DNA of 64,000 nucleotides from DATLGB01 sp963724135. Lineage in GTDB: Bacteria; Actinomycetota; Thermoleophilia; Solirubrobacterales; Solirubrobacteraceae. The stretch covers positions 62,001 to 126,000 of the forward strand of contig CAVRTA010000001.1 in the NCBI GenBank assembly GCA_963724135.1, read 5' to 3'. Position 1 is the stretch's first letter, and the number at the start of each line of letters is the position of its first letter. A program made the translations under genes and the position numbers. This document shows, in pieces, positions 37,855 to 46,348 of the stretch. The notes below the pieces were generated by a model. It saw nothing but the letters and a program-made list of their open reading frames with translations, searched no databases and was not told where the DNA came from.

Positions 37855-38103
37855 GTGAGCAAGCGATTCGAAATCTTCAACGATCGCGCCGGTGCGTGGC
37901 GCTGGCGCCTGAAGGACGGCAACAACGTAAAGGTCGCCACCTCGGGTGAGTCTTTCGCGTCGAAGGCCAACGCCAGACGCGCCGCCGAGAACGTCCGGAC
38001 GACGGCTCCGGGCGCGCCCATACGGATCCTCGAGCCGGAGGCGGTCGCCGCGGCGCTCACGGTGACTGGCACTCGCAAGGCCGTTATCCGCAGGCGGCCC
38101 TGA
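37855..38103 (+). CDS. DUF1508 (YegP-type) protein
   Basis: This 82-residue protein carries one YegP/DUF1508 unit: FEIFNDRAGAWRWRLKDGNN, then ATSGESFASKANARRAAENV and APGAPIRI. The family function is unknown; members are small alpha/beta proteins. GTG start four bases after the DUF1883 stop. The 200 bases to the next gene contain a 64-residue frame (38109-38303) that I do not trust. Confidence 0.8.
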   Translation: MSKRFEIFNDRAGAWRWRLKDGNNVKVATSGESFASKANARRAAENVRTTAPGAPIRILEPEAVAAALTVTGTRKAVIRRRP

Positions 38104-38302
38104 TCGAGATGCTGGGCCAACGCGCGTTCGATGTGCGACGACAAACTCGCCAGGCACCGCGGCGGGTCCCCAAGGACGAGGCGGTCATCGGAGCGCGCAC
38201 GATCATCGCGCGGCGTCGTCGGTCGGCACGAACTGCACGATCCTTGCTAGCGCGAGGGCGAGAGGTCACCAGACGTCTTTCGGGCGATGAAGTGAGCTGC
38301 TA

Positions 38303-39760
38303 GTGACCCGTCAGTCCCAGAGATTTCTGCCGGAGCGAGATGCGACCGCCCTCGTCATCGACAGCAAGACGACGGACCATCCGTCCGGAGGCAGGTCTAG
38401 CTTTCGTCGGTCGGTGGGAAAATCAGCCACAGACCAGACGGTGATTGGCGAACAGGGGGTTGGCCTCATCGCCCGCGCGGTCACGGCGATGGAGCACTTC
38501 TGGCACCCAACGAGCGGTGTCGACTCGGGCATCGATGGCGAGATTGAGCTTCGCGACCCGCACACCAAGAAGGTTCGCAATGTCCGCATCGGCGTGCAGA
38601 GCAAAGCCACCGATGGCACTTGGCCGGCGGAGAATGAGGACGGTTTCCTGCATTCAGCCCAACCTACGAAGACATCGAGTACTGGCTGAGCTCCAACCAG
38701 CCCGTCGTCGTTGTGTGCTCTCGACCGCGAACGAACGAGGCCTACTGGCGCAGCGTGCAGGAATGGGCCACCGATCCGGAACGAAGAGCGACGCGCACGA
38801 TCCGCTTCGACAAGCAGCGTGATCGCTTCGACCATTCGACTCGCGACGCGCTCTTCGACCTCCGTGCCAGTTCGCTTGACCGGGTTGAGCCGCCCGGGCC
38901 CGCACCAGAGGCCGAAGGGGCGTTGACAAACCTGATGCCGATTCGCTGGCAGACAGGCACGATTTGGTCGGCTGATATCACGGGGACTGGCGGTGCCGAC
39001 GCTTTTCGAGAACGCGCGTAAGGCTGGTTTTGACGATCTCGGACTGGCCTTCGACGAGGATCGCGTGTGGTCGCTGCGCGAGTTGACCCCGGAGTTCCTT
39101 CGCGCCGTCGGCGCCAGTGACCCTAAATCCGGCGCGCTAGCGGACTGGACCGACTCCGGTCAGGAGTCCGATCTCAACCTAATCCGGCAGCTCGTACGCC
39201 ACGACCTGATCGACCGCCACAGCCATTGGCTGCGTTGGCACGCCTTCAAGAAGGTCGCCTACTTCCGTCGCCGGGCCGCTCAGGAGTCCGTCACGTATGC
39301 GTGGGCCACCAAGCCGGGCCGTGCCGTCGTCGCCGCTCAGTTCGCCAAGGACGACGGCCATTTCACTGGCTACCGCCACGACGCGAGCCGATTGCACGTT
39401 CGCCGACTCGATGGGCAGTTCTACCTCGAAGTAAGCCCGACATACCTGTTCACGTGGGACGGAAAGCAGGTGTCAGGTCATCACGAGACGGCGCTTTCCG
39501 GCATACACCGTCTGGACCGTCACGCCACCGTCAGCCAGATGCTCCGGATGTGGGCGACGCTTCTTACCGACGACAGCACCATCGACCAGCAGGCGCAGCC
39601 CTACACGGTCGGCGGCCTCGTCGAGGTCAGGATTCCTCAAGGGATCACCGACGTGCGCTGGAAGCAGGTTTCCGCGGAGGATCTCGGCTTTGCTGGTGAG
39701 CCAGAAGGCGTCGGCGACGATGAACTTCGCCTCTTCTCGGCGACCGGAATAGCCGCTTGA
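38303..39760 (+). CDS. DUF4365-APAZ nuclease, effector of a SPARDA-type short-Argonaute system (two frame breaks)
   Basis: Corrected length is about 485 residues. The N-terminal DUF4365 domain is a PD-(D/E)xK-type nuclease: IGEQGVGLIARAV, HPTSGVDSGIDGEIELRD (Asp74/Asp78 region) and RIGVQSKAT (Gln99-x-Lys101), then EYWLSSNQPVVVVCSRP. From about residue 195 the protein matches the APAZ module that replaces the missing N and PAZ domains of short Argonautes (PIRWQTGTIWSADI, ARKAGFDDLGLAF, VWSLRELTPEFLRAV). In described SPARDA systems this protein (DREN) degrades DNA and RNA once the partner Argonaute finds invader DNA. A missing T near 38654 and an extra C near 39016 split the frame. GTG start. 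It shares one base with the Argonaute gene (TGATG). Confidence 0.88.
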
Positions 39761-41139
39761 TGCGCGTCGAGGTGCTGACCGAGCCAATGCTCGAGTTCGG
39801 GTTCGGCGCGACACACCAGGAACAACGCGCTGGCGTCCTTGCGCACGGTCCAGCGGACATCGAGTTCGACGCTCGCTGCGATGTCATCCGGGTCGGCATC
39901 GTCGGAGAGGCGAAGGCGATCGCCGAAGTCGAGGCCTACTTGAAGTTGTGCAGCCGCGGGCTTGGCCGCAAGGCCAGCGATCTCCAGCAGCTCTTTCCGG
40001 ACTTCCCCGGTTGCACCAGGGCCAAGGGCTTCCGCGCACAGCTCAAGTTCCCCGCGGGAGCTAAACGGCCGCTCAACCGGGCGATGCTCAAGCCACTACG
40101 TGACGCCTGCACGGATGCTGAGCGACTCGCTGCAGCCGTGACGATCTGCGGCGACGAAGTGCGCAGGACTGTCGAGCGCGCGGCGGTGGACGTCGTCATC
40201 GTCGCGCGGCCCGGCGGTATTCCCGAAGGCGTTGCCAGCGAGCTCGGCACCGGCGCTGACTTCCACGATCTTCTGAAGGCAAATGTCATCGCCACCCCAC
40301 AGCCCATCCAGGTCCTGCGCCCGGCGACCTGGCGGCAGAGCGCAAAGATCGAGGACCCGGCCACCGTCGCGTGGAATCTCTTCGCAGCCCTGTACTACAA
40401 GGCCGGAGGCAAGCCGTGGCGGCTACGCAGTGAGAGGCGGACACCTTCGCGCTGTTTCGTCGGTGTGTCGTTTGCCCGTTCAGGCACCGGTGACCGATTA
40501 TTCGCGACTGTCGCACAAGTGTTCAACGAGCTCGGTGACGGGGTCGTGGTCCAGGGAGCTCTCGCCCGCCGCAGCCAGCGCGACCGGCAGCCGCATCTGG
40601 ACAAGGCCGACGCCGAGCGTCTGCTCACGGATGCTCTTGAGCGCTACCGCGAGGAACACGGCACGCCACCCGCCACGGTAACGCTGCACAAGACCAGCGC
40701 ATTCTCAGACGGCGAACGCGAAGGATTCATGAAGGCGGCCGATGACGCACGCCTGTTGCAATGCGAGCTGGTGTGGCTCACAGACTCGGACAACGCGATG
40801 CTGGTGCGAGGTACGAACTACTTCCCGCCCCTCCGAGGCACACTGCTCACTCTGACCGAGGACGAGCATGTCCTTTACACCCACGCGAGTGTGCCGTACT
40901 ACCGCACATACCCCGGGCTCCACGTGCCCCGGCCGCTCGGCATCCGGCCATGCGTCATGGATCGCTCAATCGACGAGATCGCCGCCGAGATCCTCGCTCT
41001 GACGAAACTGAATTGGAACCGCGCTCGCATTGACAGCCGGCTGCCGATCACGCTGCTCACAGCCCGCCGGGTTGGCAACATCATCCGCCACGTCGAGGCC
41101 GGCGTCACGCCCGCGACGCGGTACGCGAGCTACATGTAG
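39760..41139 (+). CDS. Short prokaryotic Argonaute (MID-PIWI)
   Basis: This intact 459-residue protein has only MID and PIWI domains. The MID part covers about residues 1-210. The PIWI part begins ATVAWNLFAALYYKAGGKPW and continues CFVGVSFARSGTGDRLFATV, ALERYREEHGTPPATVTLHK, LVWLTDSDNAMLVRGTNYFP, YPGLHVPRPLGIRPC and the C-terminal ALTKLNWNRARIDSRLPITL, TARRVGNIIRHV, all typical of Argonautes. The first catalytic Asp position reads GVSF, so slicing is unlikely, as in other short Argonautes. It is expected to bind a guide and activate the adjacent APAZ nuclease. Translation is coupled to it. Confidence 0.93.
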   Translation: MRVEVLTEPMLEFGFGATHQEQRAGVLAHGPADIEFDARCDVIRVGIVGEAKAIAEVEAYLKLCSRGLGRKASDLQQLFPDFPGCTRAKGFRAQLKFPAGAKRPLNRAMLKPLRDACTDAERLAAAVTICGDEVRRTVERAAVDVVIVARPGGIPEGVASELGTGADFHDLLKANVIATPQPIQVLRPATWRQSAKIEDPATVAWNLFAALYYKAGGKPWRLRSERRTPSRCFVGVSFARSGTGDRLFATVAQVFNELGDGVVVQGALARRSQRDRQPHLDKADAERLLTDALERYREEHGTPPATVTLHKTSAFSDGEREGFMKAADDARLLQCELVWLTDSDNAMLVRGTNYFPPLRGTLLTLTEDEHVLYTHASVPYYRTYPGLHVPRPLGIRPCVMDRSIDEIAAEILALTKLNWNRARIDSRLPITLLTARRVGNIIRHVEAGVTPATRYASYM

Positions 41140-41378
41140 GTGCCTCAACCGGCGCCAACAACGACGTCATTTGGTCCGCCGGGGCGCATGTATATGTTGG
41201 ACGAGTCCAAGCGCCGCTTCGCTACAGGCGAAACAAAGATCTGCCGCGCGACGTTGCCACGCGCGCCGGGCACTCGACTTGAGGAGGGCCGGGCGGGCCA
41301 TGGCCCGGCAGGGGCTTGGATACCGCCTCGCCGTCTTGTCCACGATCAAGTCCGTGCGGCGTTCGTCACAATGTCGGT
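41140..41378 (+). ncRNA. Candidate structured RNA (AvcI-like) in front of the deaminase gene
   Basis: About 240 bases lie between the Argonaute stop and the deaminase start. GCCGGGC (41289-41295) pairs with GCCCGGC around the palindrome GGGCCATGGCCC, and other GC-rich complementary segments are present. In known AvcID systems a small RNA (AvcI) is encoded immediately upstream and inhibits AvcD. A frame of up to 80 residues (GTG at 41140) also spans the gap but has no recognisable domain. The RNA call rests on position and structure only. Confidence 0.35.
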
Positions 41379-42711
41379 GTGACCGGCGACGACATCATTG
41401 AGCCAGAGCCACCGCTGCCCGCCGCGCCGCTCGGGGCAGATGAGGTCGAGCAGCGCGCCCGCAAAGCGGGCACCTTCGTCATTGGATTCACCGGACCGTT
41501 CGGCTCCGGTTGTACGACCGCCGTCCACATGCTTACCACCGGAGATCCGGCGTTTGTGGCCATCAAGTTGTCCGACGTGCTCCGCGACATTGCCGGGCAA
41601 CAGAACCTGTCTCGAGACCAGCTTCAAGACCTCGGCAACCGCGTACGCCTGGAGGAGGGCAACCAGGCGCTCGTCGTTCGCGGCCTCGGCAAGTTGCTCG
41701 TTGACGCGCCGCCGCAGCGCATCGCCATCGACGGGATCCGGAACCTCGGCGAGGTGCGCTGGCTGCAGCGGGCCCTTGGCGACCGGTTCGCGCTCATAGC
41801 GATCACCGCTGATGCCAACGAGAGATATATCCGACGACGTGACACCGAGCAGTCGCCCCAGGAGTTTTACGAGCTGGACCGCCGTGACCAGGGAGAAAGT
41901 GAGGATTACGGACAGCAGGTCAACCGGTGCGTGGACCACGCCGACGTCCTGATCCCAAACAGCGAGCATCTCGCTGACTGGGAGCTCGAGACGAAGTTTG
42001 GGGAGGCTGTCCGCCTAGACGCCGAGCTCGTCGAGGGGCGTCGGCACCGCTATGCGACCTCAGACGAAATGCTCATGAACGTCGCCTACGCCGCCTCGCA
42101 CGGGTCGAAATGCCTTAAGCGCCAAGTCGGCGCCGTGATCGCACGCGACAGCGAACCTCTGGCCAGCGGTTACAACGAGAACCCCAGCGGGCTCAGGCCA
42201 TGCATCGAGCAGTTTGGTACTTGCTACCGCGACATCGTCCGCCACGAGCGGTTTGTCGAGCTTTCACTCCAGGGCGCCAAGTGCCCGTTCTGCACCAACG
42301 AAATCCCGAATCCTTTAGCTCATCCGTGGGATTGCCCGCACTGCGGGAACTCCCTCGATCGCGCATTCTTTCCTGATCGCGCCATGAAATGGTGCACAGC
42401 GCTCCACGCCGAGGAACGGGCGCTCATCAACGCTGGCGAGCGAGACCTTCGCGACGCAACGCTTTACACCACCACCTTCCCCTGCATGCTCTGCGCCGAG
42501 AAGATCATCCACGCGGGGATCCGCGATCGTCGTTTTCGTAGAGCCGTACCCTGACGCCCACGCCATCGTCCTCTTCAGGGAGGCGGGCGTCGAGACCCGG
42601 CGTTTCGCAGGAGTCCGCTCTCGCAACTTCGAACGCTACTTCGCATCGACCCAGCCCGAGATGGAGGAGGCGGGCAAAGCGAAGTTGAAGTTGATCGCGA
42701 AGCTGCCCTAG
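41379..42711 (+). CDS. AvcD-like P-loop kinase / deoxycytidylate deaminase fusion (one frame break)
   Basis: About 443 residues. The N-terminal half is a P-loop nucleoside-kinase-like domain with GFTGPFGSGCTTAV (Walker A, residues ~36-49) and LAITADANERYIRRR-type text. The C-terminal half is a zinc cytidine/dCMP deaminase: ALHAEERALINAG (His-Ala-Glu) and TTFPCMLCAEKIIHAGI (Cys-x-x-Cys). A zinc-ribbon insert CPFC...CPHC lies between them. This fusion is the AvcD architecture, which depletes dCTP/dCMP during phage infection. One extra base near 42522 breaks the frame at IRAIVFVEPYPDAH. GTG start. Confidence 0.88.
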
Positions 42712-42875
42712 CGATCGGGGTCGGGCGTTGGGCGATCATCGACGCGCGTCGTGTCGCGCGGTGCCGGTGCCGGCTCCCCAAGCTTCTGGGCGAAGAAGCC
42801 GTCCGGGAGGATGCCGATCGCGCCGCTGGCGCCCATCACTCCGGGTGGCTGGTTTCGGTCGTGGTCGCCGCTCAT
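42708..42875 (-). CDS. Small protein with GILPxGFFA motif
   Basis: 55 residues beginning MSGDHDRNQPPGVMGASGAI, containing GILPDGFFAQKL and ending in a Pro/Arg/Asp-rich tail. I recognise no family. The motif is repeated in the gene just upstream, with which it is coupled by ATGA (42872-42875). Its stop shares CTAG with the deaminase stop. The paralogy of the two motifs is the main evidence that they are genes. Confidence 0.45.
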   Translation of the reverse strand: MSGDHDRNQPPGVMGASGAIGILPDGFFAQKLGEPAPAPRDTTRVDDRPTPDPDR

Positions 42876-43132
42876 CCCTTGTGCTCCTCCGTGGCCGGCC
42901 CACTCTCGAGGCGCCGGGCGAAGAACCCGCCGGGAAGGATGCCCAGGTTCTCGCTCAGACCGAGAGGACCGCCCGTCAAAAGTTCGCTCGCAGCGGTATT
43001 TGCGCCTTGAGAGCGATGACCGAGAGCTGCATCACTGGCGTGACCGCGAGCCCGCGAGACGCGGCCAGCGACGTCAGCATCCGGTCCATGGTTCCTGCGC
43101 CGAGCCTTGACCGCTGGGGTGATCGTGGCCAT
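42872..43132 (-). CDS. Small protein with GILPxGFFA motif, paralogue
   Basis: The C-terminal ~36 residues read TGGPLGLSENLGILPGGFFA then RRLESGPATEEHKG, matching the neighbour's GILPDGFFAQKL. The start is unclear: ATG at 43132 gives 86 residues with an unconvincing N-terminal half, and a TTG nearer the motif gives about 35. Function unknown; a secreted peptide or toxin/antitoxin component can be imagined but nothing shows it. Confidence 0.4.
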   Translation of the reverse strand: MATITPAVKARRRNHGPDADVAGRVSRARGHASDAALGHRSQGANTAASELLTGGPLGLSENLGILPGGFFARRLESGPATEEHKG

Positions 43133-43322
43133 CAGCGCCGCTCAACCGTGGTCGGATCGAGAAACATTCAGGAAGCGTGTCAACAGCGTCGGACGTCACC
43201 GCTGCCCGTTGGGTCCGATTACGACCATGCGCAGGTAGCCTCGACGGCAACGAGCCGTCCGCTTGGCCCGTAAACTGGCCGCTATGCCCGACAATTCGCT
43301 CGTCCGAGCGGACGTCGGAGCG

Positions 43323-43343
43323 TGTACCACATCTGAGGCCCGT
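43323..43343 (+). repeat. Right attachment repeat (attR core)
   Basis: This is identical over 21 bases to 35365-35385. It also reads as ...VYHI-stop in the matching frame, but the sequence upstream of it here does not resemble the Rrf2 gene. This marks the right boundary of the ~8-kb element. Confidence 0.85.
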
Positions 43344-43355
43344 AGCAGCAGGCGA

Positions 43356-43637
43356 TCAGCCGACCCGCGGCCTCTTTCCTGCGTCTGAGCCGGGAGGCTG
43401 TCGCCGAGGTTCTCGGACGCCTGCGGTGCCGTCGTCGTCATCGTCTTCTTCTTCGATCCGTCTCAGCAGACCCACCCGGGCCTCGGTCACTTCGCGTTCG
43501 CCAACGGGGCGAAAGCGGCCGAAGAGGACGTTGAGAGCTTGGAGCAGGTCGCTCTCTTCGCCTCCGCGATCGCTGAGTTCGTCGATGTGCTCGGCCAGCT
43601 CGTCGTCGCTCAGCTGCTCGAGGTGCCACAGCTCCAT
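43356..43637 (-). CDS. Small acidic protein of the element remnant
   Basis: This 93-residue protein begins MELWHLEQLSDDELAEHIDE, is helical and acidic, and has a run of Asp residues (EEEDDDDDG) before a basic tail. A GGAGG lies about 14 bases before the ATG. No family recognised. It lies between attR and the third att copy, so it belongs to the second, mostly lost element. Confidence 0.5.
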   Translation of the reverse strand: MELWHLEQLSDDELAEHIDELSDRGGEESDLLQALNVLFGRFRPVGEREVTEARVGLLRRIEEEDDDDDGTAGVREPRRQPPGSDAGKRPRVG

Positions 43638-43714
43638 CCCAGCGAAGGTACCTCCAGATCGGCGCCTGGTCGAGCACGCGGGTGGATGCTGCTCGAGCAG
43701 CTAGAGCGAGCAGT

Positions 43715-43797
43715 GCGCGGTTCACATGAACCGACTCTGCAACAGAACTCCGCGCGTGTTGCACTTTCGTTGCAATCGCGGTTCATGTGAACCGCGC
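43715..43797. promoter_or_regulatory. Pair of identical palindromic sites in inverted orientation
   Basis: GCGCGGTTCACATGAACCG (43715-43733) is repeated as its exact reverse complement at 43779-43797. Each copy contains its own dyad, GGTTCA-CA-TGAACC. The 45-bp space holds a nested TGCAACA/TGTTGCA pair (43738-43744 and 43757-43763). This is the layout of a paired repressor operator or of integrase/excisionase arm sites. A 44-residue frame beginning at the right site ends in the third att copy (MLHI-stop). Confidence 0.55.
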
Positions 43798-43907
43798 GGA
43801 GGCAGAAGCGGTGGCCGCAATCAGAGCAGCAGGCGACCGCTCAAGCGGCGAACCCGTCGAAAGTTTCCATAGCCGACGCTTTCGACGACTTCGGCGAGGT
43901 CATCCGA

Positions 43908-43928
43908 TGCTCCACATCTGAGGCTCGT
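43908..43928 (+). repeat. Third, diverged attachment copy
   Basis: 18 of 21 bases match the attL/attR core, including the uninterrupted CCACATCTGAGGC. It lies 585 bp to the right of attR and suggests an older tandem integration at the same site. Confidence 0.65.
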
Positions 43929-44017
43929 ATGGCTCCTGCGGAATCGCGATTGACGGGTTCGACGACGTGACCAGCTGCCGGAGGCGTCGGATTCCCGACG
44001 TCGGCTGACGCGGGCGG

Positions 44018-44815
44018 TCATCGCGAGGCGGGGTCGGAGGAGAGCGGGCGGGCCGGGAGCCCGGTGAGCGCGATCGCTGACGTGACGTTGAGGTCTGAGT
44101 CGACATGGATCAGCTCACCCGGCGCGAGCGCGCGCCAGCCCGGGTTCTCGTCCATCGGCTCGGACGCGATCAGCACGGCGGGGTGGTCGGCCATGTCGCC
44201 GGAGCGGACGCGGATGCGGCCGGCGGCGCTGGAGGCGTCGAGGTGGCGGCCCTCGGGACGATCGAGCACGAACAGCTCGTTGGTGTCCGGGTAGCGCAGC
44301 GCCCACAGGTCGGTCGCGGTCGCCACGATCGCGTTGAGCGAGAAGACCGGGAGCTCGGCGGCGATCCAGCCGGCGGCCTCGACGAGCGCGGCGCCGACGT
44401 CGTCGCGCACCAGTGACGTGACGAGCGCGAAGTAGCGCTCGGAGTCGGTGTCGCCGAGGACCGGGAGGTCGATGCGCTCGCGCTCGCCGAAGGTCCCGTT
44501 GTGGGCGAACACGCGCCCGTCGCGCTCGAACGGGTGCGTGTTCTCGGGCCGGAGCGGCCCGACGGAGGCGTAGCGGACGTGCGCGAGGAACGTCGTCGAG
44601 CACTCCTCGCGCGCCTCGCGCGCGAACTCCTCGTCGCTGAACGCCGCCGCGGGGCGCTTGGCGACCTCGGGCGTCCCGTCCTCCTCGAAGGTCGCGATCC
44701 CGTAGCCGTCGGGGTTGCGGCGGCTCTGCAGCGCGAGCGAGTCCGGCGCGTCGAGCAGCCAGAACGTCGCGCGCACGCGGTGGCGGCCTCCGGACATGGC
44801 GAACAGGCGGCACAC
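44018..44815 (-). CDS. Class II glutamine amidotransferase (EgtC/YafJ-like)
   Basis: 265 residues, starting GTG with CRLFAMSGG, so that Cys2 becomes the N-terminal nucleophile. RNPDGYGIATF, FLAHVRYASVG and ENTHPFERDGRVFAHNGTFG are the class II glutaminase signatures. It is a stand-alone glutaminase domain; relatives act in ergothioneine or gamma-glutamyl metabolism, or have unknown substrates. No egtB or egtD is adjacent. It lies 6 bp downstream of the cyclase gene on the same strand. Confidence 0.85.
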   Translation of the reverse strand: MCRLFAMSGGRHRVRATFWLLDAPDSLALQSRRNPDGYGIATFEEDGTPEVAKRPAAAFSDEEFAREAREECSTTFLAHVRYASVGPLRPENTHPFERDGRVFAHNGTFGERERIDLPVLGDTDSERYFALVTSLVRDDVGAALVEAAGWIAAELPVFSLNAIVATATDLWALRYPDTNELFVLDRPEGRHLDASSAAGRIRVRSGDMADHPAVLIASEPMDENPGWRALAPGELIHVDSDLNVTSAIALTGLPARPLSSDPASR

Positions 44816-44821
44816 CGGCGG

Positions 44822-46325
44822 TCAGCCCGCCGGACCCGCGGCCGCCCACAGCCCGACGGCGGCCGCCCGGCCCTTCAGTGGCTGCGTGCCGCGCGGCTCC
44901 AGCCCGTCAGCGCCGTTGAGGAGCGCCTTGGTCGCGTCGGTCAGCAGGATGCCGTCGCCGGTGTGGCGCGTCTGGGCCTCGACGCGCGCCGCCACGTTCA
45001 CCACGTCGCCGATGATCGTGTAGTCGAGCTTGCCGCCGCCGCCCATGGAGCCGACGACGACGGTGCCGGAGTTCAGGCCCACGCCCGCCCGGACGGGGCC
45101 GCCCGCCAGCCTGGCCTGGATGGCCCGGGCGGCGTCCAGTGCCCGCTCAGCGTGGTCGGATAGCGGTTCGGGCGCCCCGAACACCGCCATCAGCCCGTCG
45201 CCGAGCAGCTTGTTGGCGTGGCCCCGGCGCCGCTCGATCTCCGGGATCACGAGGTCGAAGAACCGGTTGAGATCGGTCACCACCTGCTCTGGCGTCGCGT
45301 CCTCGGAGGCTCGTGGTGAACGCCACGATGTCGACGAACATCACGGTCACCTCGGCCGCCTCGCCGGCTATGTCGGCGCCATGGACGGCGACTCGCTCGG
45401 CGATGGCCGGGTCGATGTAGGCACCGACCGCTGCGTGCAGCGCCTGCCGCTCGCGCAGGCCGGCGATCATCTCGTTGAAGCGCACCGCCAGGCGGCCGTG
45501 CTCGTCGGACGCCAGGACCGGGACCTCCGTGGCGAGGTCGCCTGCGCCGACGCGCTCGGTGGCGCGCACGAGGTCACGGACCGGCTCGACGATGGTGAGG
45601 GTGAGCAGTGTGGAGACCACGGCTCCGAACGTGAGCGCCACGGCGAAGGACACCGCGAACACGACGTGCACCTCGTCGGCGCCGCTGGCTGGGGACCCGA
45701 TGAAGCCACCGACTGCCACGCCCCCGAACCAGGTGATGGCAAGGGTGGTGATGAACACGCGCCAGCCGACACGGTCGGCCGGTTCGCCGCGCGTGACTGC
45801 GGGCTGCGATTCCGGCAGGTCGATCAGGGCCGGGCGCAGCGCGACGGAGAGAGTGAGGCGGATCATGGCGGCGCTGAAGGCGGCTGCGAACAGGGTGCCC
45901 TCCACGAGGATCAGACCGATGGACCACGACAGCCGGTCGTAGTGGGCCATCACGGCGCCGGCCGCGAGGAAGCCGGCGACCGCCGCACTGGCCGTCAGGC
46001 CGCGCGCGGCCGCCCCCGGGAAGGCGAAGGCGTCCCGACGGACCTCGTCGACCGGTCCGGCGATCTCTCGCCGGAGCCACCACGTCCAGAAGGGGCGGTG
46101 CGCGCGCGCATGCCGTCTCTGCCAGGCCGCCCCTGCAGCCAGGACCGCAAGCGCGACCGCGAGGGCATGCGTGCGGATGACATGACCCGGAAACTGCATC
46201 CACCGCTGAAAGAGCACCTCCATCAGCGCGATCGCCGCCGTCGCCAGAGCAGCGAGGACCACCGCAACCAGGGCGGCGTAGCGTCCGGGCGATCGCCGGA
46301 ACAAGCCGAGCAGACGCTCCTCCAC
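44822..46325 (-). CDS. Membrane adenylate cyclase with HAMP domain (one frame break)
   Basis: About 500 residues. Six or so hydrophobic segments occupy the N-terminal ~270 residues (for example YAALVAVVLAALATAAIAL and ALAVALAVLAAGAAW). A HAMP linker (EPVRDLVRATERVGAGDLAT) leads to a class III cyclase domain: VTVMFVDIVAFTT, LLGDGLMAVFGAP and YTIIGDVVNVAARVE. One extra base near 45312 breaks the frame after FTTS. It probably makes cAMP in response to a membrane signal. GTG start at 46325, divergent from cysK with a 23-bp gap. Confidence 0.85.
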
Positions 46326-46348
46326 GCCGTTAGCCTGCCTGCAGCGGA

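Larger units (their letters stand above)
35365..43343. mobile_element. Integrative element with anti-phage cargo (SPARDA-type and AvcD-like)
   Basis: The element is bounded by perfect 21-bp direct repeats at 35365-35385 and 43323-43343 and carries an excisionase-like gene and a tyrosine integrase at its left end. Cargo in order: DUF1883, DUF1508, DUF4365-APAZ nuclease, short Argonaute, a structured gap, AvcD-like deaminase and two tiny proteins on the opposite strand. GC content is visibly lower over 38-42.6 kb than in the host genes. About 7.96 kb would be excised. No conjugation or replication gene is seen, so it is a small integrative element, perhaps phage-satellite-like. Confidence 0.8.

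Noticed and set aside
38109..38303. 64-residue frame between the DUF1508 and DUF4365 genes
   Set aside because: Arg-rich, no domain, weak start; codon use does not favour it.
35365..43343. tRNA as the integration target
   Set aside because: No cloverleaf found at either repeat; the repeat is the 3' end of the Rrf2 coding sequence.
43715..43797. LexA box
   Set aside because: Actinobacterial LexA sites read GAAC...GTTC; here the half-sites are in the opposite order.
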